Positions 1 to 6,591 are shown, counted from the stretch's first letter. The stretch is 19,146 nucleotides of DNA from CAYYHA01 sp964471535 (GCA_964471535.1 CAYYHA010000058.1:1-19146); one strand, 5' to 3'. The notes: a model not told the origin generated them from the letters alone. A program made the numbers and translations.

Positions 1-306
1 GCCCTCGACCACGGCCGCCCCCTCCGGCGCCGCGCGCTCCCCCGGCCCCACCTCGGCGATGCGGCCGTCCTCCACCAGGACGTAACCGGGCTCGTAGATG
101 TCTCCCGCCGCGGTCATCACCTTCGCCCCGCGGATGAGGAGCCGCCCGTGGGCCACCCGCGGCTCGGGATCGGGCGGCGGGCTCGGGGGCCGGTACGGCT
201 CGAGAAGGGTCTTCGTCTCCTTCGCTGCCGCCTGCGTGGTGGTGCAGGCGGGCAGGATTCCCAGGGCAAAGAGGCTGCCGAGGACGAGGGCCGTAGCGCG
301 CAGCAT
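1..306 (-). CDS. Amidohydrolase-family lipoprotein, N-terminal part (cut by window edge)
   Basis: The frame opens at an ATG at 306 and stays open to base 1, giving 102 residues; the catalytic domain lies outside the window. The first 21 residues form a lipoprotein signal peptide: Arg at position 3, a hydrophobic core, and the lipobox LPAC with Cys21. A Pro-rich linker follows. From about residue 57, RLLIRGAKVMTAAGDIYEPG, then VLVEDGRIAEVGPG, is the small beta-sandwich that opens metal-dependent amidohydrolases of the imidazolonepropionase/dihydroorotase superfamily. The substrate cannot be told from this part. The protein is probably an exported, membrane-anchored hydrolase. No Shine-Dalgarno precedes the ATG; a promoter-like pair ends 6 nt upstream, suggesting a leaderless message. 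Family call fairly sure, function unknown. Confidence 0.8.
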   Translation of the reverse strand, partial: MLRATALVLGSLFALGILPACTTTQAAAKETKTLLEPYRPPSPPPDPEPRVAHGRLLIRGAKVMTAAGDIYEPGYVLVEDGRIAEVGPGERAAPEGAAVVEG

Positions 307-312
307 GCAGGC

Positions 313-341
313 TTGCTAGCGGCACCTTCGACGTGGGTCAA
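313..341 (-). promoter_or_regulatory. Putative sigma70-type promoter of the amidohydrolase gene, apparently leaderless
   Basis: On the minus strand TTGACC (336-341) is followed after 17 nt by TAGCAA (313-318), and the ATG starts 6 nt later at 306. The -35 is good (5 of 6 to TTGACA) and the -10 weak (3 of 6). This spacing would place the transcription start at or next to the A of the ATG. Pattern seen directly; promoter activity inferred. Confidence 0.45.
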
Positions 342-351
342 GGCGGACACG

Positions 352-370
352 CGCCCGCCGCACGCGGGCG
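352..370. repeat. GC-rich inverted repeat, 7-bp stem with 5-nt loop
   Basis: CGCCCGC (352-358) pairs perfectly with GCGGGCG (364-370) around the loop CGCAC. It lies between the SHOCT gene and the amidohydrolase gene, 14 nt beyond the hairpin at 384-408. No T-tract follows on either strand. It may assist termination after the copper operon or be incidental in GC-rich DNA. Confidence 0.3.
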
Positions 371-383
371 TGCGCCTGGCGGT

Positions 384-408
384 CGATCCCCAATGGCATG
401 GGGGATCG
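384..408 (-). terminator. Stem-loop downstream of the copper operon, possible terminator
   Basis: CGATCCCC (384-391) pairs perfectly over 8 bp with GGGGATCG (401-408) around a 9-nt loop. It begins 5 nt after the stop codon of the SHOCT gene, where a terminator would be expected. No U-run follows, so it is not a classical intrinsic terminator. Confidence 0.4.
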
Positions 409-413
409 CGCGC

Positions 414-638
414 CTACCGCCGCAGGTCCCGGAGCATCTGCTCATAGGTCTCGCGGTCGATCTCGCCGCGGGCATAGCGCTGCTTGAGGATCTCCTCCGG
501 CGACTCGCCGCGGGCGCGCTCGCCGGGCCCAGCCGCCGCACGCGCGATGACCCAGACGAGGGCGACGAGCAGGGCCAGCCCTACGACCCACCACAGGGCC
601 ATCCATCCCATGTGTCCGTATCCGTCCCACCCAGGCAT
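414..638 (-). CDS. Small SHOCT-domain membrane protein of the copper operon
   Basis: Encodes 74 residues. After a short Gly/His/Met/Trp-rich N-terminus there is one transmembrane helix (about residues 11-33), then a SHOCT domain (about 46-73) with the typical pattern SPEEILKQRYARGEIDRETY. SHOCT is a short domain commonly found at the ends of small bacterial membrane proteins and thought to mediate oligomerisation. The ATG at 638 is chosen because AAGGAGG sits about 6 nt upstream; the frame continues to 680 without support. It lies 94 bp after the copper ATPase on the same strand, so it is probably co-transcribed. Small SHOCT membrane proteins often accompany copper ATPases, which suggests a copper-related accessory role, but no catalytic or copper-binding function is shown. 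Confidence 0.82.
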   Translation of the reverse strand: MPGWDGYGHMGWMALWWVVGLALLVALVWVIARAAAGPGERARGESPEEILKQRYARGEIDRETYEQMLRDLRR

Positions 639-732
639 CCCGGACCTCCTTTCCCTCCCCGCCATGGGGCGTAGGCGCACTCACTCGCCAGAGCCTCGAA
701 CACCCCGGGCCGGGTGCACTCGACCGGTTCGA

Positions 733-3039
733 TCAAAGCTTCGCCCGGCGCAAGCGGAGCGCGTTCGCCACCACGGACACCGAACTGAAGCTCATCGCCG
801 CCGCAGCGATGACCGGGCTCAAGAGGAGCCCGAACGCGGGGTAGAGCACGCCAGCGGCGATGGGCACGCCGGCCGAGTTGTAGACGAACGCAAAGAAGAG
901 ATTCTGCTTGATGTTGCGCATCGTCAGGCGACTGAGGCGCCGGGCTCGGGCGATGCCACGCAGGTCGCCCTTCACCAGGGTGACGTCGGCGCTCTCCATG
1001 GCGACGTCCGTACCCGTTCCCATGGCGATGCCCACGTGCGCCTCCGCCAGGGCCGGCGCGTCGTTGATCCCATCGCCGGCCATGGCGACCAGCCGACCTT
1101 CTTCCTTCAGCCGGCGCACCACCTCTGCCTTCTCTTCGGGCAGAACACCGGCGATCACCTCATCGATCTTCAGGGTGCGGGCCACGGCCTTCGCGGTCGT
1201 CTCGCTGTCGCCAGTGAGCATCACGATGCGCATTCCCTCTCGGTGGAGCACCGAGATCGCCTCCGGCGTGCTCTCCTTGATGGGATCGGCGACGCCCACC
1301 AGCCCGGCAAGTCGCCCCTCGACCGCGACGAACATGACGGTCTGTCCCTCCGCGCGCAGCTGCTCGGCCGCCGCCTCGAGATCACCCACCTCGACGCCGA
1401 TGGCCTCCATCAGCGCCGCGTTCCCCAGGGCCACCCGCCGGCCGCTGACCTCGGCCCGCACGCCCTTCCCCGTCACCGCCTCGAAGGCGCTCGCCGAGCT
1501 GGGCTCGATGCCCCGCGCCTCGGCGCCTGCGACGATCGCCGCGGCCAGTGGGTGCTCGCTGCCTCGCTCGACGCTCGCTGCGAGGCGGAGCAGCTCCCGC
1601 TCGTCGAAGCCCTCGGCCGGGGAGACGCTCGCCAGCTTCGGCCTCCCTTCGGTGAGCGTTCCCGTCTTGTCGACGACGAGGGTGTCCACCTTGTGCATCA
1701 GCTCGATGGCCTCGGCATTCTTGAAGAGGATGCCCAGCGTGGCCCCCTTGCCCGTTGCCACCATGATCGACATGGGGGTCGCCAGTCCCAGTGCGCAGGG
1801 ACAGGCGATGATCAAGACGGCCACCGCATTGAGGATGGCGTGGGCCATCCTCGGCTCCGGGCCGACGGTCGCCCACACCAGGAAGGTCACCACCGCGGTA
1901 CCCACGACCGCAGGCACGAAGTACGCCGCCACCACGTCGGCCAGGCGCTGAATGGGCGCCCGGCTGCGCTGCGCCTCGGCCACCATGGCGACGATGCGGG
2001 AGAGGAGCGTGTCCGCCCCGACCTTCTCGGCTCGGATCACCAGTGCGCCCCCGCCGTTCAGGGTCGAGCCGATCACCCGGTCGCCGGGCCCCTTCTCCGC
2101 GGGGATGGGCTCGCCCGTGACCATCGACTCGTCCACCGCGCTCGTTCCCTCGACCACCACCCCGTCCACCGGCACCTTCTCGCCGGGGCGCACCCGCAGG
2201 AGGTCGCCGACCTGCACGGCCTCGAGGGGCACGTCGACCTCGCGGCCGTCGGCCTCGATGCGCCGCGCCGTCTTGGCCTGCATACCGAGCAGCATCTTGA
2301 TGGCCTCGTTGGTGCGGCTGCGCGCCCGCAGCTCGAGCACCTGCCCGAGGAGGATCAAGGTGACGATGACCCCTGCCGCCTCGAAGTAGACCGCCACCTC
2401 GCCGCCTTCGCGGAAGGAGTCCGGGAAGAGATCCGGCACCAGGGCGGCGACGAGGCTGTAGAGGTAAGCGACGCTCACCCCGAGACCGATGAGCGTGAAC
2501 ATGTTCAGGCTCCGCTGCACGACCGATCGCACCGCACGCACGTAGAAGGGCCAGGCGGCCCACAGACAGACCGGGCTGGCCAGGGCGAGTTCGACCCGTG
2601 TCCGGAGACGGGGCGAGAGGAGCCCGGAGATGGGCCGTCCCGGGAGGAGATCGCCCATGGAGACGATGAGCAGTGGAACGGTGAAGAGGGCCGCGATCCA
2701 AAGGCGCCGCGTCATGTCCCGGAGTTCCGTGTTCTCCTCCTCGAGCGCCTGCACCGTGCGCGGCTCGAGCGCCATACCGCAGATGGGGCACTCGCCTGGC
2801 GCATCGCGGACGATCTCGGGATGCATGGGACACACCCACTCGACCGCCGTCACCGGCCCCGCTGGCGCAGTCGGTTGGAGGGACATGCCGCAGACGGTGC
2901 AGTCTCCCGGCTCCGGCGCGCGGACGGCCGGATGCATGGGGCAGCTGTAGTCGGCCGACGGGGAGCCCGAGGCCGGCTCGCCCCTCGGCTCGGCGGCTGC
3001 GTCCTTCTGCGGCTCTTCCCTGGACCCTTCGGTTTGCAT
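733..3039 (-). CDS. copA: Copper-translocating P1B-type ATPase (CopA-like) with two N-terminal HMBD modules
   Basis: A 768-residue inner-membrane pump that uses ATP to export copper (probably Cu+). The N-terminus has no GMTCxxC HMA domain. It carries two CPMHP...CxxCGM heavy-metal-binding modules instead (about residues 33-54 and 70-91). P-type ATPase signatures are complete: TGEP (308-311), metal-site CPC (413-415), phosphorylated Asp457 in DKTGT, HP motif (SEHPL, 494-498) and GDGINDAP (655-662). In the last helices, Tyr-Asn at 720-721 and MSFSSVSV near 749-756 match the copper-type P1B-1 pattern. The ATG at 3039 has a GGGAGGG ribosome site. It lies 32 bp after csoR and should be co-transcribed and copper-induced. 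Silver is an alternative or additional substrate; Zn/Cd is unlikely given the CPC and MSxSS residues. Confidence 0.95.
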   Translation of the reverse strand: MQTEGSREEPQKDAAAEPRGEPASGSPSADYSCPMHPAVRAPEPGDCTVCGMSLQPTAPAGPVTAVEWVCPMHPEIVRDAPGECPICGMALEPRTVQALEEENTELRDMTRRLWIAALFTVPLLIVSMGDLLPGRPISGLLSPRLRTRVELALASPVCLWAAWPFYVRAVRSVVQRSLNMFTLIGLGVSVAYLYSLVAALVPDLFPDSFREGGEVAVYFEAAGVIVTLILLGQVLELRARSRTNEAIKMLLGMQAKTARRIEADGREVDVPLEAVQVGDLLRVRPGEKVPVDGVVVEGTSAVDESMVTGEPIPAEKGPGDRVIGSTLNGGGALVIRAEKVGADTLLSRIVAMVAEAQRSRAPIQRLADVVAAYFVPAVVGTAVVTFLVWATVGPEPRMAHAILNAVAVLIIACPCALGLATPMSIMVATGKGATLGILFKNAEAIELMHKVDTLVVDKTGTLTEGRPKLASVSPAEGFDERELLRLAASVERGSEHPLAAAIVAGAEARGIEPSSASAFEAVTGKGVRAEVSGRRVALGNAALMEAIGVEVGDLEAAAEQLRAEGQTVMFVAVEGRLAGLVGVADPIKESTPEAISVLHREGMRIVMLTGDSETTAKAVARTLKIDEVIAGVLPEEKAEVVRRLKEEGRLVAMAGDGINDAPALAEAHVGIAMGTGTDVAMESADVTLVKGDLRGIARARRLSRLTMRNIKQNLFFAFVYNSAGVPIAAGVLYPAFGLLLSPVIAAAAMSFSSVSVVANALRLRRAKL

Positions 3040-3071
3040 GGTACCCTCCCCGGCCGCTCTGCCACGACGCC

Positions 3072-3350
3072 TCAGTCACAGAAGCGATCGAAGACGGAGA
3101 CCAGTTCCTCCACCTTCTCCTGCCGCTCGCGCCGGCGGCCCGCCTCGAAGGCCTCCACCACGCAGGTCTTCAGGTGGGACTCGAGGAGAATGCGCCCCAC
3201 CTTCCCGAGCGCTGCCCGGGCCGCAGCGATCTGCAGAAGCACGTCGACACAGTACCGATCGGCCTCCACCATCCGCTGAATGCCCCCGACCTGCCCGGCG
3301 ATGCGCTTCAGCCGGACCTCCACCTTCCGGCGTGTCTCCTCGTCCATCAC
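3072..3350 (-). CDS. csoR: CsoR-family copper-sensing transcriptional repressor
   Basis: A 92-residue all-helical DUF156 (CsoR/RcnR) DNA-binding protein. These repressors leave their operator when they bind metal. The three Cu(I) ligands of CsoR are present with exact family spacing: Cys34, His59 (in ESHLKTC) and Cys63. This C-H-C set separates copper CsoR from nickel/cobalt RcnR. The N-terminal RLKRIAGQVGGIQRMVE is the conserved helix-1 signature. The GTG at 3350 is chosen because GGGAGG lies 10 nt upstream; the ATG at 3347 is an alternative one codon later. First gene of the csoR-copA-SHOCT operon, with a palindromic operator-like site 28 bp upstream, so autoregulation is likely. Confidence 0.93.
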   Translation of the reverse strand: MMDEETRRKVEVRLKRIAGQVGGIQRMVEADRYCVDVLLQIAAARAALGKVGRILLESHLKTCVVEAFEAGRRRERQEKVEELVSVFDRFCD

Positions 3351-3377
3351 GGTTCACAGTCCTCCCTGTCGTCGGTC

Positions 3378-3394
3378 ATACCCCCTGGGGGTAT
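3378..3394. promoter_or_regulatory. Palindromic CsoR-like operator
   Basis: ATACCCCC (3378-3385) and GGGGGTAT (3387-3394) form a perfect 8-bp inverted repeat around one T. The TAcCCC...GGGgTA arrangement resembles known CsoR operators. It lies 28 bp upstream of the csoR start and overlaps the putative -10, so a bound repressor would block polymerase. Palindrome seen directly; identity inferred from family knowledge. Confidence 0.75.
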
Positions 3395-3417
3395 AGGTCG
3401 CGGGCGCGCGGGCGCAA
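3390..3417 (-). promoter_or_regulatory. Putative promoter of the csoR-copA operon
   Basis: On the minus strand TTGCGC (3412-3417), a 16-nt spacer and TATACC (3390-3395) form a plausible sigma70-type promoter. The -10 overlaps one arm of the operator palindrome. The leader would be roughly 35 nt and contain the csoR ribosome site. Confidence 0.5.
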
Positions 3418-3430
3418 GCGCTGGACGTGC

Positions 3431-3461
3431 GCGGTGCGGCGGGTGGGCGCCCGCGCACCGC
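3431..3461. repeat. Long GC-rich hairpin upstream of the dehydrogenase gene
   Basis: GCGGTGCGGCGGG (3431-3443) can pair with CCCGCGCACCGC (3450-3461), a 12-bp stem with one bulged G and a 6-nt loop. It lies about 38 bp before the plus-strand dehydrogenase start and beyond the divergent csoR promoter. It could be a leader structure or an incidental GC repeat; no T-tract follows. Confidence 0.4.
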
Positions 3462-3499
3462 CATGGTAGGCAGGACGTCGTCAGGAAAGGAGGCACCAA

Positions 3500-4417
3500 A
3501 TGCGCATCGGCATCATCGGCGTGGGGTGGGTCGGCTCGTCAGTGGCCATCTCCACCCTGCAGACGGGGATCGTCTCCGAGCTGCTCCTCAACGACATTAA
3601 GGCGGGCCTCGCGGAGGGGGAGGCGATGGACCTGGCCCACGGCGCGGCGTTCTATCCCACCGCCGACGTGCGAGCGGCGAGCGTCGAAGAGATGCGCGAC
3701 TGCGATGCCGTGGTGATCTCGGCGGGGCGCGGCGGGCGCCCCGAAGAGACGCGCCTCGATCTCCTCCGGGACAATGCAGCCATCGTCCGGGATCTCGCCG
3801 GCCGCCTCCGCGGCCTGCGCGGCCTGCTCGTCATGGTGACCAACCCGGTGGACGTGCTCACGCAGCTGGCGGCAGAGGTCTCCGGCCTGCCTGCCTCCCG
3901 GGTGATCGGCACGGGCACGATGCTCGACACCGCGCGCCTGCGCCACACCGTGGGACGCCACCTGAACCTCGACCCCGAGGCCGTCGACGCGCAGGTGGTC
4001 GGGGAACACGGCGACTCCGAAGTGGTGCTGTGGTCCGGTGCGCGCGTGGGCGGCGCACCGCTGCGCAGCTTCCCGGGTTGGGATGCCGCCTGCGAAGCGC
4101 GTCTCGCCACCGAGGTGCGCTGCGCCGCCTACGAGATCATCAAGCGCAAGGGCGCCACCAACCACGCCATCGGCCTGGTCACTGCAACCTTGCTGAAGTG
4201 GATGCTCCGAGGGGAGCGGCGGGTGCTCACGATCAGCTCGGTGCAGCAGGCGGTGCCGGGGCTCCCGGAGGTGGAAGGGGTCGCCCTCTCCCTGCCCACG
4301 GTGGTGGGCGCTTCGGGCATCGATCACGTGATCGTTCCCGAGATGGCGGAGGAGGAGCGCGAGGCGCTGGCCCGCTCCGCCGAGATCCTCCGCGCCGCAC
4401 GCGCGGACCTGGGCTAG
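3500..4417 (+). CDS. NAD-dependent lactate/malate dehydrogenase family, specificity unresolved
   Basis: A 305-residue 2-hydroxyacid dehydrogenase. The Rossmann start GIIGVGWVGSS (4-14) and Asp32 fit NAD preference. Catalytic residues are in place: His170 (GEHGDSE), Asp143 and Arg146 (GTGTMLDTAR), substrate-binding Arg85, and Thr220 (KGAT). Overall motifs (GEHGDSEV, LSLPTVVG) are more like L-lactate dehydrogenase than malate dehydrogenase. The loop residue that decides substrate (Gln102 in LDH, Arg in MDH) is Gly79, followed by Arg80, so neither enzyme can be assigned. Start ATG 3500 has AAAGGAGG 7 nt upstream. It stands alone, divergent from the copper operon. Expected to be cytosolic and to reduce a 2-oxoacid such as pyruvate, oxaloacetate or a bulkier analogue. 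Confidence 0.88.
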   Translation: MRIGIIGVGWVGSSVAISTLQTGIVSELLLNDIKAGLAEGEAMDLAHGAAFYPTADVRAASVEEMRDCDAVVISAGRGGRPEETRLDLLRDNAAIVRDLAGRLRGLRGLLVMVTNPVDVLTQLAAEVSGLPASRVIGTGTMLDTARLRHTVGRHLNLDPEAVDAQVVGEHGDSEVVLWSGARVGGAPLRSFPGWDAACEARLATEVRCAAYEIIKRKGATNHAIGLVTATLLKWMLRGERRVLTISSVQQAVPGLPEVEGVALSLPTVVGASGIDHVIVPEMAEEEREALARSAEILRAARADLG

Positions 4418-4546
4418 CACGCAACAGGGCTGGGCCTCGCGGTGGCTGGGCCCGCTTCGCCGAAGGCGTCGCGCCGGGGCAGCCCTTGGGGGGCGCGGCG
4501 TTGCTGCAGGGCTTCATCCCCCCTCGCCGCGCGGCGATCCGCCGCC

Positions 4547-4552
4547 TACACT
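4547..4552 (+). promoter_or_regulatory. Putative -10 element directly before the membrane-protein gene
   Basis: TACACT (4 of 6 to TATAAT) ends 6 nt before the GTG at 4559, and no Shine-Dalgarno lies between them. This spacing fits a leaderless transcript and supports that start codon. No convincing -35 is visible. Confidence 0.35.
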
Positions 4553-4558
4553 TCCCCC

Positions 4559-5155
4559 GTGCCAAGCGCGCTCCTGAACCGGCTCGGCCCGCTGGGCCAG
4601 ATGCTCCTTTGGCCTGGGCGCCTCCTGGAGGCGGCGCTCGCCGGCCGCGCGCCCCAGACCTCGGCGCTCCTGCCGCTGCTCCTCCTCGCCGGGCTGACGG
4701 CGCATCCCCTCCAGAGCGCGCGCGCCCTCGCCTTCCTGCCGGTCTCGCCGGCTGCAGGCCTCTCGCAGCTCGCGGGCGTGCTCTTCTCCACCGTGCTCCT
4801 CGAGTACCTGGCCGTCTCGCTCCTCGCCTACTTCCTCGGACGCCTCGCCCGGCGACGCGGCCTCGCGCCCGCCCCCATCGAAGGCGTGGCGGAACTTTCG
4901 CTCACCCCCTTTCTCTTCCTCCTCCTCCTGGGCAACCTCCTGCGCCTGACCCACGCCGGCGCCCTCGCCGCCTACCTGCCGCCCTGGCGCGGCGCCCACG
5001 GTGGCCTCTTGGCGGTGCGTCTCCTCCTCGGCTACGGTCCCACCACCGTGCTGCTCGCCTGGCTAACCATCCGCCTCCTGCGGCGAAGAGAGGAACGGCG
5101 GCCGGCGCCGGCGTCCCCCGAGCCCCCCGCGGCTCCGCCACCAGAGACCCCATGA
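4559..5155 (+). CDS. Unrecognised polytopic membrane protein coupled to a TlpA-like thioredoxin
   Basis: A 198-residue hydrophobic protein with about four transmembrane segments (roughly residues 34-50, 71-95, 115-131 and 149-174) and a Pro/Ala-rich, probably cytoplasmic, C-terminal tail. I do not recognise the family; the topology is loosely like Yip1-type membrane proteins, but no diagnostic motif is visible. The frame is open back to a GTG at 4442, but the extra 39 residues are Arg/Ser/Ala-rich and look non-coding. I prefer the GTG at 4559 because a -10-like TACACT lies 6 nt upstream. The stop overlaps the next start as ATGA, so the thioredoxin is probably translated by coupling. A role in envelope redox or assembly is conceivable only from this context. 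Confidence 0.7.
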   Translation: MPSALLNRLGPLGQMLLWPGRLLEAALAGRAPQTSALLPLLLLAGLTAHPLQSARALAFLPVSPAAGLSQLAGVLFSTVLLEYLAVSLLAYFLGRLARRRGLAPAPIEGVAELSLTPFLFLLLLGNLLRLTHAGALAAYLPPWRGAHGGLLAVRLLLGYGPTTVLLAWLTIRLLRRREERRPAPASPEPPAAPPPETP

Positions 5156-5718
5156 AACGACTGACCGCAGACCAGTGGATGGGCATCGTGCTCGGCCTGA
5201 TGGCGATCACCGTCCTGGGCTTGAGCCTGTGGGAGGTCGCCGGCAACGTGGACGCGGTGGCGCCCATCGGCGGCGGCGACCCCATGCCCGAGGTGCGCGT
5301 GCGCAGCCTCGCCGGCGAACCGCTGGTCTACCCCGCGGGGGACTCGAAGGGGCAGGTGCTGCTCCTCGACTTCTGGGCGACGTGGTGCGGCCCTTGCCGG
5401 GAGACCCTGCCTACTCTCGAGAAGCTCCACCGGGACTTCGAGGGGCAGATCACCCTGCTGTCGATCAACACCGAGTACAGCCCCCAGCTCGACAAGCAGG
5501 CGGCGATGATCCGCCGCTTCCTGAAGGACGCGGGCCTCGACCTGCCGGTGGTGATCGACGACCGCGGCTTCACGCAGATTGCTTACCGGGTGCAGTCCCT
5601 GCCCACCCTCTACCTCATCGGCAAGGATGGCCGGGTGCGTGAGGTGTGGGTGGGGGTGACCGGCTACCGGCGGCTGAAGTCGGCCATCGAAGAGGCGCTC
5701 TCTGCGCCGGCGAGCTAG
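5152..5718 (+). CDS. TlpA-like membrane-anchored thiol-disulfide oxidoreductase
   Basis: A 188-residue thioredoxin-fold protein. An N-terminal hydrophobic segment (about residues 10-27) serves as an uncleaved anchor or signal. The TlpA/ResA-type domain (about 45-183) carries the redox motif WCGPC (Cys79, Cys82) and the cis-proline loop SLPTLYLIGKDG (Pro151). It should act outside the cytoplasmic membrane, reducing or exchanging disulfides, as ResA/TlpA proteins do in cytochrome c or oxidase maturation. No cytochrome genes are nearby, so the client is unknown. ATG 5152 overlaps the preceding stop (ATGA), indicating coupled translation with the membrane protein. A reading frame open from 4030 runs into this gene, but its upstream part lies antiparallel to or out of phase with real genes and is not coding. 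Confidence 0.9.
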   Translation: MKRLTADQWMGIVLGLMAITVLGLSLWEVAGNVDAVAPIGGGDPMPEVRVRSLAGEPLVYPAGDSKGQVLLLDFWATWCGPCRETLPTLEKLHRDFEGQITLLSINTEYSPQLDKQAAMIRRFLKDAGLDLPVVIDDRGFTQIAYRVQSLPTLYLIGKDGRVREVWVGVTGYRRLKSAIEEALSAPAS

Positions 5719-5720
5719 GT

Positions 5721-5795
5721 CCGGAGGTGAAGGCCCGCCGAGGAAGGCCTGAAGGGGCCCCGTGCCAGCGGGGACAGGCCTCCGGCCCTTGGCAC
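5721..5795. terminator. Complex inverted-repeat region between convergent genes
   Basis: Several nested or competing stems lie between the convergent tlpA-like and gph genes: CCGGAGG (5721-5727) with CCTCCGG (5779-5785); AGGCCTG (5745-5751) with CAGGCCT (5775-5781); CCCCG (5758-5762) with CGGGG (5769-5773); and GTGCCA (5762-5767) with TGGCAC (5790-5795). It probably forms a bidirectional transcription barrier. There is no U-run. Confidence 0.45.
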
Positions 5796-5833
5796 GCGAC
5801 GACAAACCGGCGCTGCGTGTGCAGCGGGCGGCC

Positions 5834-5849
5834 GGGCCGGCGCCGGCCC
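5834..5849. repeat. Perfect 16-bp GC palindrome at the 3' end of gph
   Basis: GGGCCGGCGCCGGCCC is a perfect self-complementary 16-mer touching the gph stop codon (5849-5851). With no loop it would form a cruciform or a short-loop hairpin in RNA. It may help end gph transcription or be a chance product of GC-rich DNA. Confidence 0.4.
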
Positions 5850-6493
5850 TACCGGGCGAGCGCGGGAAGGCGCATCGGGCTCGTCACGACCCGGTCGGGG
5901 CGGGCGGCCCGGAGCTCGGCCGCCTCGCCGAAGCCCCAGGTGACCACGGCGGCCTTGCAGCCCGCCCCCCGTGCCGTCTCCACGTCCAGGGGGAGGTCGC
6001 CCACGTAGTAGCTTTGGGCCGGAGCCCCGCCCAGCCGCCGCAGCGCCTCGGCCAGCCCCGCCGGATGGGGTTTGAGCCGTGGCACGTCGCCCCCGCCGAG
6101 GACCAGCCGGAAGGCCCCGTCGAGGCCGAGGGCCTCGAGGAGGCGCCGCGCCGCCTCGCCCGGCTTGTTGGTGAGCACCCCCAGGCGAGCCTCCTCGGCG
6201 AGCGCCGCGAGGGCCTCGGGGACGCCGTCGTAGGGCCGGGTGGTGTCGGCGAGGTGCTCGAAGTAGGAGGCGCGGAAGGCCTCGAGGACCCGGCGCACCG
6301 TCGCCTCGTCGCGCCGGGATTCGGGCAGGTTCATCCGCACGAGGTGGGCCGCCCCGCGCCCGATGTGCCGGGCCACGCCCTCGGGCGGACGCTGGGGGAA
6401 GCCCTCTGCCTCGAGGGCGGCGTTTACCGCCTGCACCAGGTCGGCGCGCGAGTCCACCAGGGTCCCATCGAGGTCGAAGACGATGACGCGCAC
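5849..6493 (-). CDS. gph: HAD hydrolase, phosphoglycolate phosphatase type
   Basis: A 214-residue cytosolic HAD-family phosphatase. Motif I is VFDLDGTLVDS, with nucleophile Asp7 and acid/base Asp9. Motif II is LTNKP (Thr108), motif III Lys141 in LKPHPAGL, and motif IV GDLPLD (Asp166, Asp170). A helical cap lies between motifs I and II (about residues 14-85). The sequence follows the phosphoglycolate phosphatase (Gph) pattern, which removes 2-phosphoglycolate formed during DNA repair or oxygenation. Other small phosphate esters are possible, since HAD specificity is set by the cap. The start is a GTG at 6493, with TATACC ending 6 nt upstream and only a weak GGCGG. It is convergent with the tlpA-like gene and divergent from purC. 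Confidence 0.85.
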   Translation of the reverse strand: MRVIVFDLDGTLVDSRADLVQAVNAALEAEGFPQRPPEGVARHIGRGAAHLVRMNLPESRRDEATVRRVLEAFRASYFEHLADTTRPYDGVPEALAALAEEARLGVLTNKPGEAARRLLEALGLDGAFRLVLGGGDVPRLKPHPAGLAEALRRLGGAPAQSYYVGDLPLDVETARGAGCKAAVVTWGFGEAAELRAARPDRVVTSPMRLPALAR

Positions 6494-6499
6494 CCGCCG

Positions 6500-6505
6500 G
6501 GTATA
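6500..6505 (-). promoter_or_regulatory. Putative -10 element directly before gph
   Basis: TATACC on the minus strand lies 6 nt before the GTG start at 6493. It is the same hexamer as the putative csoR -10. The spacing suggests a leaderless message. No clear -35 is visible. Confidence 0.35.
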
Positions 6506-6577
6506 GCAGGCGCTCGGAGCGGCAGCGAGCTCTGGCCGCGCCGCCCCACCGGGCTGTGAAAGGCTCGCCGCCTCGGC

Positions 6578-6583
6578 TAGGGT
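6578..6583 (+). promoter_or_regulatory. Putative -10 element directly before purC
   Basis: TAGGGT ends 8 nt before the purC ATG with no Shine-Dalgarno between. The same TAGGGTGC plus 6 nt plus ATG arrangement precedes the MBL hydrolase gene at 16855. TGTGAA 17 nt upstream is a poor -35. Confidence 0.35.
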
Positions 6584-6591
6584 GCGCGCCC

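Noticed and set aside
484..3279. Open plus-strand frame of 931 codons covering the copper ATPase and part of csoR
   Set aside because: It lies antisense to a complete, motif-rich P1B ATPase. The translation is low-complexity His/Arg/Gly/Asp-rich with no domain. Long antisense frames are expected in very GC-rich DNA.
4030..5151. Upstream 370 codons of a plus-strand frame that runs into the TlpA-like protein
   Set aside because: It is out of frame with the dehydrogenase and membrane-protein genes it overlaps and is Arg/Pro/Ala-rich. The TlpA-like protein starts at the ATG at 5152 with a proper membrane anchor.
5790..5810. TGGCAC-containing stretch resembling a sigma54 -24 element
   Set aside because: No TTGC-type -12 element at the right distance, and it lies between convergent genes with nothing to transcribe from it.
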